Notes: generated by a model from the letters alone, not told the origin. A stretch of 64,000 nt of DNA from Ruminococcus sp. (GCA_017623515.1 JAGAOV010000017.1:62001-126000), one strand, 5' to 3'. Numbered from the stretch's first letter, positions 53,596 through 62,084 are shown. Numbers and translations: made by a program.

Positions 53596-54093
53596 ATGTT
53601 CAGAATAACGATCGCACTTAAAAGCATATGTGATCTGTCACCTGCGCTTCTCCATAAATATGGTATAAAGGGACTGCTCCTTGATCTTGACAATACCCTT
53701 ACTACACATGACAATCCAAGACCTGCTGACGGCGTTCCGGAGTGGATAGAAACAATGAAGCAGAATGATATAAAGCTTTGTATCGTTTCAAACAATCATC
53801 CGCCGAGAGTAAAGCCTTTTGCAGATATGCTGGGACTTCCGTTTGTCAGCGAAGGAAAAAAACCTTTATCAAAGGGATTTCGTGAGGCTAAGGGAAGAAT
53901 GGGACTTGAATGGAATGAACTTGCAGTAGTGGGAGATCAGATATTTACAGATGTTCTGGGAGCGAATATGAAAAGGCTCAAGTGTGTGTTTGTGTTTCCT
54001 ATTGAGCATGAGACCACACGTTTTTTCCGTTTCAAGCGAAAAATGGAGATACCCTTTCTTCCTAAGAAGCTTACAGAACCTGTAGAAGAATGA
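53596..54093 (+). CDS. yqeG: YqeG-family HAD phosphatase
   Basis: 165 residues. HAD motifs: GLLLDLDNTLT (about 26-36), CIVSNN (about 62-67), GKKPLSKGF with the conserved Lys, and VVGDQIFTDVLGAN (about 112-125). This matches YqeG/GEP4-like HAD-IIIA phosphatases, some of which dephosphorylate phosphatidylglycerophosphate. GAAAGGGGAATGGTACA precedes the ATG. It is followed 13 bases later by aroQ. Confidence 0.92.
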   Translation: MFRITIALKSICDLSPALLHKYGIKGLLLDLDNTLTTHDNPRPADGVPEWIETMKQNDIKLCIVSNNHPPRVKPFADMLGLPFVSEGKKPLSKGFREAKGRMGLEWNELAVVGDQIFTDVLGANMKRLKCVFVFPIEHETTRFFRFKRKMEIPFLPKKLTEPVEE

Positions 54094-54106
54094 AAGGATG
54101 ATATAC

Positions 54107-54535
54107 ATGAAAAAAGTACTTGTAATACACGGCCCGAACCTGAATCTGCTGGGAGAGCGTGAGCCGGGCGTATACGGCAGCACCAGCTTTGCAGAGCTTA
54201 ATGAAATGATACTTAAAAAGGCAGAGAGCCTTGGTATGGAGTGTGAAATATTCCAGTCGAATCACGAGGGGGAAATAATCGACCGTCTTCATGCGGCGAG
54301 AAAAACTTTCGACGGCGTGGTTATTAATGCAGGTGCATACACACACTACAGCTATGCAATTCATGACGCTATCCACGATATACGAATTCCAGTAGTAGAG
54401 GTTCATATCAGCAATATCCATGCCCGTGAAGGATTCCGTTCCCATTCTGTCATAAGTCCTGTCTGTGCCGGAACTATTGCAGGTTTTGGGATAAACAGCT
54501 ATTTTCTCGGACTTCAGGCACTTGCTGATATGTAA
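54107..54535 (+). CDS. aroQ: Type II 3-dehydroquinate dehydratase
   Basis: 142 residues. VIHGPNLNLLGEREPGVYG at about 5-23, QSNHEGEIIDRLH (about 49-61), INAGAYTHYSYAIHDAI and EVHISNIHAREGFRSHS, all type II DHQase motifs, with the catalytic Tyr in GVYG and His in VHISN. It acts in the shikimate pathway. The ATG at 54107 is 9 bases from GAAAGG; an ATG at 54098 abuts that site. Confidence 0.97.
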   Translation: MKKVLVIHGPNLNLLGEREPGVYGSTSFAELNEMILKKAESLGMECEIFQSNHEGEIIDRLHAARKTFDGVVINAGAYTHYSYAIHDAIHDIRIPVVEVHISNIHAREGFRSHSVISPVCAGTIAGFGINSYFLGLQALADM

Positions 54536-54546
54536 GGTGAAAAAAT

Positions 54547-55623
54547 ATGAACAAACGCATTGAAAAACTTATGTCCATGCTTCCGGCTGAAATTGACTGC
54601 GCTCTTATAACAGCAGACATCAACAGAAGATATTTCACCGGAATGCTTTCTTCAGCAGGAACTCTCGTGTGCTTCAGAGATGAGGCATACCTCATTATAG
54701 ATTTTCGCTATATTGAAAAGGCAGAAAAAACTGCAAAGGGATGTAAGGTGATCCGTCAGGAGAATCTCTACATCCAGATAAAGGAACTTCTTGTAAAGCA
54801 CGGAGCAAAAACAATTGCAGTTGAAGCAATGGAACTTAGTCTGAGCAAATTCCAGCAGCTTCGTGAAAATCTCGGAGATTCCGCTGAATTTGACGATTCA
54901 AATGCTCTCAGTAAGGCAGTGTATGCCTGCCGAATGATAAAAGAGCCGGAGGAAATCGAAAAGATACGTCAGGCACAGGCTCTTGCGGAAGAAGCCTTTG
55001 AACATGTTCTCGGATTTATACATGAGGGCATATCTGAACGTGAGATTCAGCTTGAGCTTGATTTCAAAATGCTGCGTCTGGGAGCTGAGGAATTGTCTTT
55101 TCCTACCATCGCACTTACCGGTTCAGCAACATCCATGCCGCACGGTGTTCCTTCAGCGGAAAGATTGGTGAAAAAAGGTGAATTCGTTCTTATGGACTAC
55201 GGCGCAGTAGTTGACGGCTATCACAGCGATATGACCAGAACCATTGCAGTGGGACAGCCTTCGGAGGAAATGGAGCGTGTTTATAATACAGTTCTCACAG
55301 CTCAGGAAAAGGCACTTCAATTTGTTCGTGCAGGAGTAACCGGAAGTCAGCTTGACGCTGTTGCAAGGCTTCATATTGCTGCGGAAGGCTACGGCGAATG
55401 CTTTGGACATTCCCTTGGTCACGGAGTAGGTCTTGAGATACATGAATACCCCAATGCCGCACCTGTCTGCACAACAGTTCTCCGCAGCGGTAATGTAATA
55501 ACGGTAGAGCCGGGGATATATCTTGCAGGAAAATTCGGCGTGAGAATAGAGGATTTCGTTCTTGTCACAGAAAATGGATGTGAGAATCTTACCCATGCAC
55601 CTAAAAATATGATTATTTTATAG
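54547..55623 (+). CDS. Xaa-Pro aminopeptidase (M24B)
   Basis: 358 residues. N-terminal creatinase-like domain to about 130, then the pita-bread fold with metal ligands in LMDYGAVVDGYHSDMTRT (two Asp), GHSLGHGVGLEIHE (His), VEPGIYL (Glu) and VRIEDF (Glu). It removes N-terminal residues before proline. The gene commonly precedes efp in Firmicutes, as here. It starts 11 bases after aroQ. Confidence 0.95.
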   Translation: MNKRIEKLMSMLPAEIDCALITADINRRYFTGMLSSAGTLVCFRDEAYLIIDFRYIEKAEKTAKGCKVIRQENLYIQIKELLVKHGAKTIAVEAMELSLSKFQQLRENLGDSAEFDDSNALSKAVYACRMIKEPEEIEKIRQAQALAEEAFEHVLGFIHEGISEREIQLELDFKMLRLGAEELSFPTIALTGSATSMPHGVPSAERLVKKGEFVLMDYGAVVDGYHSDMTRTIAVGQPSEEMERVYNTVLTAQEKALQFVRAGVTGSQLDAVARLHIAAEGYGECFGHSLGHGVGLEIHEYPNAAPVCTTVLRSGNVITVEPGIYLAGKFGVRIEDFVLVTENGCENLTHAPKNMIIL

Positions 55624-55651
55624 AGCAGATGAAATTTTTCTGCAATAGGTA

Positions 55652-55680
55652 TTGCCAAAAGAGATTTTTTGTAGTATAAT
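55652..55680 (+). promoter_or_regulatory. SigA-type promoter of efp
   Basis: TTGCCA (55652-55657), 17-base spacer, TATAAT (55675-55680), about 80 bases before efp. Confidence 0.8.
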
Positions 55681-55764
55681 AAGAATATATTATGTGTTTT
55701 CGCAGAATATACGGAGATGTTTTTCAACGTCAGCGGAAACAACGCAATAAACGGAGGTTAAATT

Positions 55765-56322
55765 ATGATTTCAGCAGGCGATTTCAGAAACGGCGTAACA
55801 TTTGAAATGGATGGAAACGTTGTACAGGTTATCGAATTTCAGCACGTAAAGCCGGGTAAGGGCGCAGCTTTTGTCCGCACAAAGTATAAGAATGTTATCA
55901 CAGGCGCAGTTGTAGAGCGTTCATTCAACCCTACAGATAAGTATCCTACAGCTTTCATTGAAAGAAAGGACATGCAGTATCTGTACAGCGAGGATGATCT
56001 GTACTACTTCATGGATATGGAAAGCTATGAGCAGATCCCGATCGACAAGTCCAAGCTCGGCCCGTCCTTCGCATTTGTAAAGGAAAACACAGAGGTTAAG
56101 GTTCTGTCCTACAAGGGCAATGTATTCGGCGTTGAGCCGCCATTCTTCGTAGAGCTGGAAGTTACTGAGACTGATCCTGGCTTCAAGGGCGATACAGCAA
56201 CAAATGCTACAAAGCCGGCTACACTGGAAACAGGCGCAGAGATCAAGGTTCCGCTGTTCATCGATCAGGGTGATGTTATCCGTATCGACACAAGAACAGG
56301 CGAATACATGGAACGTGCATAA
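55765..56322 (+). CDS. efp: Elongation factor P
   Basis: 185 residues, three OB-like domains. The loop [13 protein letters not shown] carries the Lys (residue 32) that is modified in many bacteria; I see no modification genes nearby. The C-terminal signature ...[22 protein letters not shown] is present. EF-P relieves stalling at polyproline. GGAGGTTAAATT precedes the ATG. Confidence 0.98.
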   Translation: MISAGDFRNGVTFEMDGNVVQVIEFQHVKPGKGAAFVRTKYKNVITGAVVERSFNPTDKYPTAFIERKDMQYLYSEDDLYYFMDMESYEQIPIDKSKLGPSFAFVKENTEVKVLSYKGNVFGVEPPFFVELEVTETDPGFKGDTATNATKPATLETGAEIKVPLFIDQGDVIRIDTRTGEYMERA

Positions 56323-56354
56323 GAATAACAACCTATAAACGAGAGGTAACTGAT

Positions 56355-56840
56355 ATGAAACTTAGCGAACAGATGTCCTATCTTAAAGGTCTCGTAGACG
56401 GTATGGATATTGACCTTACCACAAAGGAAGGCAAGGTTCTGGGCCAGATCATGGAGGTTCTCCAGTCAGCTATTCTCTATATCGACGATCTTCAGGATCA
56501 GGTTGACGAGCTGACAGAGCTGTGCGAGGATCTGGATGAGGATCTTGGCGATGTAGAAGAGTTCCTTCTGGATGAAGACGATGATGATGATGACGAGATC
56601 GAATTCGACGACGATGATGACGATGATTTCGATGACGATGATGATTACGACTTTGAAGAAGAAGAGGATCTCTACGAGACAGTATGTCCCACATGTGAGA
56701 ATACTATCGTACTGGCTGACTCCATTCTGGATGAAGGCTCAATGAAGTGTCCTTGCTGCGGCGAGCTTCTTGAATTTGATTTCGATGATATTTCAATCGA
56801 AGATTTCGAGGAATGCTGCGAATGCGATGACGCTGAATAA
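56355..56840 (+). CDS. Asp-rich zinc-ribbon protein (CD1247 N-terminal domain type)
   Basis: 161 residues. The N-terminal helical part (KLSEQMSYLKGLVDGMDIDLTTKEGKVLGQIMEVLQS, about 2-38) matches a Clostridia domain known from CD1247-like proteins. A tract of about 45 residues is nearly all Asp/Glu (about 70-105). A zinc ribbon (CPTC...CPCC) and a further Cys-rich end (ECCECDD) follow. Function unknown; the acidic tract could bind cations or basic proteins. It lies 32 bases after efp, GAGAGGTAACTGAT upstream, terminator downstream. Confidence 0.82.
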   Translation: MKLSEQMSYLKGLVDGMDIDLTTKEGKVLGQIMEVLQSAILYIDDLQDQVDELTELCEDLDEDLGDVEEFLLDEDDDDDDEIEFDDDDDDDFDDDDDYDFEEEEDLYETVCPTCENTIVLADSILDEGSMKCPCCGELLEFDFDDISIEDFEECCECDDAE

Positions 56841-56870
56841 GATAAGGCTTGTTTTAACGGCAGGTAACAA

Positions 56871-56903
56871 AAATAAGCTGACACTTTGTCGGCTTATTTT
56901 TTT
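56871..56903 (+). terminator. Intrinsic terminator of the efp unit
   Basis: 12-bp stem AAATAAGCTGAC/GTCGGCTTATTT (one G-T pair), 5-base loop, then TTTT. Confidence 0.92.
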
Positions 56904-56928
56904 GCATGAATTAACATGCGGAAAAACC

Positions 56929-56957
56929 TTGTAATACCTGAGAAAATGTGCTATAAT
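56929..56957 (+). promoter_or_regulatory. SigA-type promoter of nfnA-nfnB
   Basis: TTGTAA (56929-56934), 17-base spacer, TATAAT (56952-56957). An in-frame ATG at 56956 lies inside the -10 element and therefore cannot be the nfnA start. Confidence 0.8.
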
Positions 56958-57006
56958 GAGAGCAAATGCCGGTTTATCGGCAAAAAAATATAGAGAGGTG
57001 AATACT

Positions 57007-57855
57007 GTGTTTCCGATAGTAGAGAAAACAGTTCTCAATCAGGATGTTGTAAAGATCAAAATTTCAGCACCGCTGATTGCTAAAAAGGCTCTTCCCGGTC
57101 AGTTTATTATTTTCAGAGTAGATGAATACGGAGAAAGAGTTCCGCTGACTATTGCGGATTATGACAGAGAAGGCGGTACTATTACCCTTATATTCCAGCT
57201 TGTTGGCAATTCCACTCGTCAGCTGGCACAGCTTGAAGAAGGCGACTCCATCCTTGACCTTGTAGGTCCTCTGGGTGTTGCTACAGAGATTCCGGATGAT
57301 GTTAAGTCTGTATGCGTTATCGGAGGAGGCGTAGGCTGCGCTATCGCATATCCTCAGGCAAAGGCTCTTTTCAATAAGGGTCTGGATGTAGATGTTATCG
57401 CAGGCTTCAGAAACAAGGATATTGTTATCCTTGAGGATGAATTCAAGGCAGCGAGCACAAATCTGTATGTATGTACAGATGACGGAAGTTACGGTACAAA
57501 GGGATTTGTAACCAACATGCTTCAGGAGCAGATCGACTCCGGAAAGAAGTATGATATGGTTATTGCAATTGGCCCTATCCCTATGATGAAGTTTGTATGC
57601 AAGGTAACAGAGCCTTATGCTATAAAGACTATTGTTTCCCTGAATCCCGTTATGATCGACGGCACAGGCATGTGCGGCGGCTGCCGTGTAACAGTAGGCG
57701 GAAAGATCAGATATGCCTGCGTAGACGGTCCTGATTTCGACGGCCATCAGGTTGATTTTGACGAGCTTATGCGCAGAAACGGTACTTATCGTGAACAGGA
57801 ACATGAGTGCCGCATGATGAAGCAGGCTGATAATCTTCAGCAGACAGATAAGTAA
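57007..57855 (+). CDS. nfnA: NfnA-type ferredoxin/NADP+ oxidoreductase small subunit
   Basis: 282 residues starting at GTG 57007, with GAGAGGTG 6 bases upstream. FAD-binding domain (GERVPLTIADYDREG), NAD(P)-binding domain (CVIGGGVGCAIAYPQAKAL) and C-terminal [2Fe-2S] cysteines in GMCGGCRVTVGGKIRYACVDGP. With the following gene it forms NfnAB, which couples NADH and reduced ferredoxin to NADP+ reduction by electron bifurcation, as shown for Clostridium kluyveri. PyrK-like electron transfer is the alternative, but the partner settles it. Confidence 0.93.
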   Translation: MFPIVEKTVLNQDVVKIKISAPLIAKKALPGQFIIFRVDEYGERVPLTIADYDREGGTITLIFQLVGNSTRQLAQLEEGDSILDLVGPLGVATEIPDDVKSVCVIGGGVGCAIAYPQAKALFNKGLDVDVIAGFRNKDIVILEDEFKAASTNLYVCTDDGSYGTKGFVTNMLQEQIDSGKKYDMVIAIGPIPMMKFVCKVTEPYAIKTIVSLNPVMIDGTGMCGGCRVTVGGKIRYACVDGPDFDGHQVDFDELMRRNGTYREQEHECRMMKQADNLQQTDK

Positions 57856-57875
57856 AAGGAAAGGAAGAGAACACA

Positions 57876-59264
57876 ATGGCAAATATGGCTATGGTTAAAG
57901 TTCCCATGCCGGAGCGTGATCCCAAGGAGCGTGCCAAGTGCTTTGACGAGGTAGCAACAGGCTATACCGCTGCAATGGCACAGGAAGAGGCTGCAAGATG
58001 TCTCGGCTGTAAGGCAATGCCCTGCGTAAAGGGATGTCCGGTAGGAGTTCAGATTCCGAATTTTGTACAGAAGATCGCAGCAGGCGATTTTGAAGGTGCG
58101 TATGAAACTATCACTGCAACAAACAGCCTTCCGGCAGTATGCGGACGTGTATGTCCTCAGGAAAGCCAGTGCGAGGGCAAGTGCGTAAGAGGCGTAAAGG
58201 GCGAGCCGGTAGGTATCGGCAGACTTGAACGCTTTGCAGCAGACTATATGCGTTCACAGGAAAAGAAAGCTGTTCCTGCAATTGAGAGGAACGGTCACAA
58301 GGTTGCTGTTATCGGCGGCGGCCCTGCTGGTCTTACATGTGCAGGCGACCTTGCTAAGCTGGGATATGAAGTTACTATCTTTGAAGCGTTTCAGGCTGCA
58401 GGCGGCGTACTTATGTATGGTATCCCAGAATTCCGTCTTCCCAAGCAGATCGTTCAGGAGGAAATAAGCAACCTGAAGGATATGGGCGTTGACATCAGAA
58501 CAAATATGGTTATCGGCAAGATACTTTCCATTGATGAGCTTATGGAAGAGGGCTTTGAAGCTGTATTCGTAGGATCAGGCGCAGGTCTCCCAAGATTCAT
58601 GGGCATTCCGGGTGAAGCACTTGTAGGCGTATGCTCTGCAAACGAGTACCTTACAAGAATCAATCTGATGAAAGGCTATCGACCTGAATATGCTACTCCC
58701 GTTATCAAGTCAAAGGCTGTTGCAGTAGTAGGCGGCGGCAACGTTGCAATGGACGCTGCAAGAAGCGCACTGAGAATGGGTGCAGAACATGTATACATCG
58801 TGTACAGACGTTCCGAGGCTGAAATGCCTGCACGTCTGGAGGAAGTTCACCATGCTAAGGAAGAGGGCGTTGAGTTCCTGAACCTCAATAACCCTGTTGA
58901 GCTTATTGGTGATGAAAACGGCAGAGTATGCGGTATGAAGTGCATCCGTATGGAGCTTGGCGAACCTGACGAAAGCGGCAGACGCAGACCTGTAGAGGTA
59001 GAGGGCAGCGAGTATATTCTGGATGTTGATACTGTAATCATGTCTATTGGTACATCACCCAACCCGCTTATCCGTTCCACAACAGAGGGACTTGAAGCTA
59101 ACCGCTGGGGCTGTCTCGTAGTAAATGAAGATACTATGGCAACAACAAAGGAAGGCGTATACGCAGGCGGTGACGCTGTAACAGGCGCAGCAACTGTAAT
59201 TCTTGCAATGGGCGCAGGCAAGACTGCCGCAGCTTCCATTGACGAATATATCAAAAGCAAGTAA
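57876..59264 (+). CDS. nfnB: NfnB-type subunit (glutamate synthase beta-like)
   Basis: 462 residues. N-terminal domain with two [4Fe-4S] cysteine sets (CLGCKAMPCVKGCPVG near 45-60, CGRVCPQESQCEGKCVRG near 88-106). An FAD-binding VIGGGPAGLTCAGDLAKLG at about 145-163 and an NADPH-binding VVGGGNVAMDAARSALRMG at about 284-302 follow. Often annotated gltA or gltD. No large glutamate synthase subunit is nearby, so NfnAB is the better reading. It lies 20 bases after nfnA. Confidence 0.93.
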   Translation: MANMAMVKVPMPERDPKERAKCFDEVATGYTAAMAQEEAARCLGCKAMPCVKGCPVGVQIPNFVQKIAAGDFEGAYETITATNSLPAVCGRVCPQESQCEGKCVRGVKGEPVGIGRLERFAADYMRSQEKKAVPAIERNGHKVAVIGGGPAGLTCAGDLAKLGYEVTIFEAFQAAGGVLMYGIPEFRLPKQIVQEEISNLKDMGVDIRTNMVIGKILSIDELMEEGFEAVFVGSGAGLPRFMGIPGEALVGVCSANEYLTRINLMKGYRPEYATPVIKSKAVAVVGGGNVAMDAARSALRMGAEHVYIVYRRSEAEMPARLEEVHHAKEEGVEFLNLNNPVELIGDENGRVCGMKCIRMELGEPDESGRRRPVEVEGSEYILDVDTVIMSIGTSPNPLIRSTTEGLEANRWGCLVVNEDTMATTKEGVYAGGDAVTGAATVILAMGAGKTAAASIDEYIKSK

Positions 59265-59308
59265 ACTGTACGGGTACGGTTGCTTATCAGATGAAAGGAA
59301 TTAAAACA

Positions 59309-59815
59309 ATGAAGAAGCTTTTTGCAAAAATCGGTTTCACAGCTTCCATGACAGCACTTGCAGCATGCGCAATGGCTGTTACAGCTTCTGCCGAAGGCGG
59401 CACAGGCGCAGCAGCAGGCGGTACAGGCGGAATGATGTCATCACTTATCATTATGGTTCTGCTCTTTGCTGTAATGTACTTTATCCTTATCCGTCCTCAG
59501 AAGAAGAAGGAAAAGGAACAGAAGGCTATGCAGAATGATCTGCGTATTGGAGATGAGGTTGTAACTATCGGCGGTATCGTAGGTCTTGTTGTAAAAACAA
59601 CAGAGGATACAGTTGTTATTGAATGCGGCGGTGACAGAAGCAGAATCCGTATAAAGAAGTGGGCTATTCAGGAGAACGTAACTGTACGTGAGGACGCAGA
59701 GCGTGAACGTGCAGCTATGGCGGCTGAAGCTCAGAAGAAGAAGGAAGAAAAGAAAAAGGGCAAGAAGTCTGAGTCTTCTGAAACTACTGATGATCAGGGA
59801 ATGCTCAAGGACTGA
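59309..59815 (+). CDS. yajC: YajC-type preprotein translocase subunit with signal-peptide-like start
   Basis: 168 residues. YajC core: membrane helix LIIMVLLFAVMYFILIRPQKKKEKE and GDEVVTIGGIVGLVVK...VVIECGGDRSRIRIKKWAI. Unusually, a separate signal peptide (MKKLFAKIGFTASMTALAAC...TASA, about 1-28) and a Gly-rich spacer precede the membrane helix. A Lys/Glu tail (KKKEEKKKGKKSE) follows. YajC is an accessory to SecDF-YajC; secD and secF are not in the window. The ATG at 59309 has GAAAGGA upstream. In Clostridia yajC commonly lies beside the SCIFF genes. Confidence 0.93.
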   Translation: MKKLFAKIGFTASMTALAACAMAVTASAEGGTGAAAGGTGGMMSSLIIMVLLFAVMYFILIRPQKKKEKEQKAMQNDLRIGDEVVTIGGIVGLVVKTTEDTVVIECGGDRSRIRIKKWAIQENVTVREDAERERAAMAAEAQKKKEEKKKGKKSESSETTDDQGMLKD

Positions 59816-59895
59816 TTTGAATATGCTAATTGCAGGAATGCGGTTTTCCCTCAGCTAAACGGCTTATGAGGGAAGCCGGTTTCTGTCTCAGAAAG

Positions 59896-59948
59896 AAATG
59901 AGGGCAGCTTTTGAAAAAAATATGCTGCTCTCATTTGTGTTTTTTTTG
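59896..59948 (+). terminator. Intrinsic terminator after yajC
   Basis: 13-base arms AAATGAGGGCAGC/GCTGCTCTCATTT (one G-T pair) with a 15-base loop, then GTG and eight T residues. A second, weaker hairpin (CGGTTTTCCCTCA paired with TGAGGGAAGCCG) lies just upstream at about 59842-59879. Confidence 0.9.
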
Positions 59949-59964
59949 ACAATGGAGGTATTTC

Positions 59965-61302
59965 ATGCATAATATGCGGAAAATGACATTAAAACGGATC
60001 GGCGCACTGCTTTTGGCAGGTATGCTCCTGCTTTGCGGAACGATTCCGGAAACAAAAACAGACATCAGAGCAGAGGCATTTGAAAATTCAGACTATACTG
60101 ATGATTACGGAGAGTTCCTCTACTCTATCGGACGCACAGAATCCGGAAACAGCTATGCTGCTGAAAGCGGTCAGTTTCTCGGATACTGGCAGATGGGAAA
60201 CGCAGCACTTCAGGAAGCAGGATTTCTTGATTCATCCGGAAACTGGACAGAGCTTGCAGCTGCATTCGGCATAACCAGCAGGGAGACTTTCCTTACATCA
60301 GAAGCCGGACAGGATTATGCAGTGCTTGCATATCACAAGCGTGTTTATCATTATGCAAAATATATGGGCGTTGACAGCTACATAGGTTCAAATGTAAACG
60401 GTGTAAATATGAACTTTGCAGGAATGATAGTTGCGGCTCATGCATTAGGTGTAGGCGGACTTAAAAAGCTTATTGAAACAGGAACTTCCGGAAATTCCAG
60501 CAATGACTCAGTAGCACTTCTGTACATGGAGAATTACGGAGTTTACAATATTGAGGATACAATAAAGGGTGAAATGCCGCCTGTACCGGAGGCAGCAACT
60601 ACTACCACTACTACAACAACTGCTGCTGCCACAACGACAACAACTACTACAACTACAACCATAACGACCACTACAACGACCAGTACCACTGCCGCATCAA
60701 CCACCAGTACTATAGCTGCGTCATCAAGCACTACGCCTGAAACAAGCACAGCAACTTCTGCTTTGGAAGAGCTTAAACCGCCTGCATACATCAAGGTTAA
60801 ACCTCAGTATGATGTATGTGAAACAGGAGAGATACTGGAAATATATATAGAAAGCGATTCTGCCGAAAAATATGAGATAAAAATACTCATGCCCGGCGGA
60901 AAAACAGCTGAATATAAACTCAGCGGAACAATGATAGGCGTTGTAATGCCGGTTATTGGAATATGTGAGATACAGGTAAAGGGTATAAATGACGCAGGCT
61001 CAGCGTCCGCAGAATCGGTATATGTTTCCGTAAAGGAAAAGGTAATAGTTAATGAAGAAAATATCGGAGATTCAAATAATGACGGCAGCGTGAATATAAC
61101 GGATGCTACCATAATTCTTAGGTATTATTCATGCCTTGCGGCAGGAGTAAGCATGAATCACGAGGGTGGATTTAACCGTTACTATGCAGATGCGAACGGT
61201 GATGGAAGTCTGGATCTTACAGATGCAGGTCTCGTTCTGAAGTATTATTCACAGAGGGCAGCAGGCTTTGAACCAAACTGGAGCGATCTTCTTTCACAGT
61301 AA
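59965..61302 (+). CDS. Secreted lysozyme/transglycosylase-like protein with dockerin
   Basis: 445 residues. Signal peptide (about 1-33). A lysozyme-like domain (about 45-190) with SIGRTESGNSYAAESGQFLGYWQMG recalls the Glu-Ser and G-x-x-Q-M pattern of soluble lytic transglycosylases. Next come a poly-Thr/Ala linker (about 212-265), a beta-sandwich-like region (about 270-360), and a type I dockerin with two Ca2+ loops (GDSNNDGSVNITDATIILRYY and DANGDGSLDLTDAGLVLKYY). Dockerins tether proteins to scaffoldin cohesins. The catalytic call is by motif resemblance only. GGAGGTATTTC precedes the ATG. Confidence 0.85.
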   Translation: MHNMRKMTLKRIGALLLAGMLLLCGTIPETKTDIRAEAFENSDYTDDYGEFLYSIGRTESGNSYAAESGQFLGYWQMGNAALQEAGFLDSSGNWTELAAAFGITSRETFLTSEAGQDYAVLAYHKRVYHYAKYMGVDSYIGSNVNGVNMNFAGMIVAAHALGVGGLKKLIETGTSGNSSNDSVALLYMENYGVYNIEDTIKGEMPPVPEAATTTTTTTTAAATTTTTTTTTTITTTTTTSTTAASTTSTIAASSSTTPETSTATSALEELKPPAYIKVKPQYDVCETGEILEIYIESDSAEKYEIKILMPGGKTAEYKLSGTMIGVVMPVIGICEIQVKGINDAGSASAESVYVSVKEKVIVNEENIGDSNNDGSVNITDATIILRYYSCLAAGVSMNHEGGFNRYYADANGDGSLDLTDAGLVLKYYSQRAAGFEPNWSDLLSQ

Positions 61303-61359
61303 TATATGGGTATATATTCGCATAAGATGTTTCAAGGCATTTTGTGCGGAGGTGAAATT

Positions 61360-61776
61360 ATGAAGCACAGATACAAACGATTCAAAAGCTGTTTCTGGGA
61401 TTCCAGATTTTGCTGTACAGTTGGTGCAGTTGCGGCAGGTCTCTTTGTCATGCTGCTTTTTCTGACTGGATTTTCTATTCTTATAGCGAATCTGGACGCT
61501 TCTGATGATATGGTTTCCTGTATGGCAGCCATAGCGTTATGTGCCGGAAGTTTTATAGCAGGATATATTGCGGCAAAGCACAGACGCAGACACGGACTTC
61601 TTATAGGGCTCCTGTGCGGTGTGATAATGTATTTCTGCGTATTTTTCTTTGGACTTATAGTTCTAAGGAGTTTTTCAGGTGCAGGAACACTTATGAAGCT
61701 TGTGCTTGTGCTTTTGTGCAGCTGCATAGGCGGAGTATGCGGAGTGAATACGAATATTAAAAAACCGCCTCACTGA
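61360..61776 (+). CDS. TIGR04086-type four-helix membrane protein
   Basis: 138 residues. About four membrane helices (roughly 20-45, 55-72, 82-105, 112-130) with a basic N-terminus and a GYIAAKHRRRHGLLIGLLCGV loop that fits the TIGR04086 family. As I recall, members of this family occur near yajC and SCIFF genes in Clostridia, which is the situation here. Function unknown. The ATG at 61360 follows GGAGGTGAAATT; the longer open frame from 61306 was rejected. Confidence 0.75.
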   Translation: MKHRYKRFKSCFWDSRFCCTVGAVAAGLFVMLLFLTGFSILIANLDASDDMVSCMAAIALCAGSFIAGYIAAKHRRRHGLLIGLLCGVIMYFCVFFFGLIVLRSFSGAGTLMKLVLVLLCSCIGGVCGVNTNIKKPPH

Positions 61777-61795
61777 CAATTCTGAAAAGCAAAAA

Positions 61796-61825
61796 TGCAC
61801 AATTCAGATTAAGCTGAATTGTGCA
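61796..61825. repeat. Perfect 12-bp hairpin between membrane-protein gene and scfA
   Basis: TGCACAATTCAG (61796-61807) and CTGAATTGTGCA (61814-61825) with a 6-base loop. On the minus strand five T residues follow; on the plus strand no T-tract follows. It could still act as an RNA-stabilising stem or weak terminator for the upstream gene. Confidence 0.7.
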
Positions 61826-61860
61826 ATATGTAAAAATTCTGTGTTTTATTGGAAAGGCTA

Positions 61861-61889
61861 TTGAAAAACAATGCCGATTATGATAAAAT
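61861..61889 (+). promoter_or_regulatory. SigA-type promoter of scfA
   Basis: TTGAAA (61861-61866), 17-base spacer, TAAAAT (61884-61889), 35 bases before the scfA start, so the leader is short. Confidence 0.8.
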
Positions 61890-61924
61890 AGAATATATAA
61901 ATCCCGATATAGGAGGTACTTACT

Positions 61925-62062
61925 ATGAAGCATATCAAGACAATCAACAAGGCTAACCTGAAGGCAACTGCTGCTAAGGGCGGCTGCGGCAAGTGTCAGG
62001 CATCCTGCCAGTCTGCTTGCAAGACATCCTGCACAGTAGCTAACCAGAAGTGCGAGAGATAA
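61925..62062 (+). CDS. scfA: SCIFF ranthipeptide precursor (six cysteines in 45 residues)
   Basis: 45 residues, too short for ordinary ORF listing. The leader MKHIKTINKANLKATAAKGG is followed by a core with cysteines at 21, 24, 28, 32, 36 and 43. The spacing, the length and the adjacent radical SAM gene identify SCIFF, the almost universal Clostridia RiPP. In the characterised C. thermocellum homologue the maturase links Cys32 to Thr37; both residues are at the same positions here. AGGAGGTACTT precedes the ATG. The physiological role of SCIFF is unknown (quorum or redox roles have been proposed). Confidence 0.96.
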   Translation: MKHIKTINKANLKATAAKGGCGKCQASCQSACKTSCTVANQKCER

Positions 62063-62084
62063 TCAAAATCGACGATCTGAAAAC

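Noticed and set aside
60595..60740. ACT/ACA-rich stretch as a possible microsatellite
   Set aside because: The codons vary among all Thr codons, so it is a protein-level low-complexity linker rather than a DNA tandem repeat, though slippage there is possible.
60543..60794. Minus-strand frame with a long run of Val/Ala
   Set aside because: It is the complement of the poly-Thr linker of the dockerin protein.
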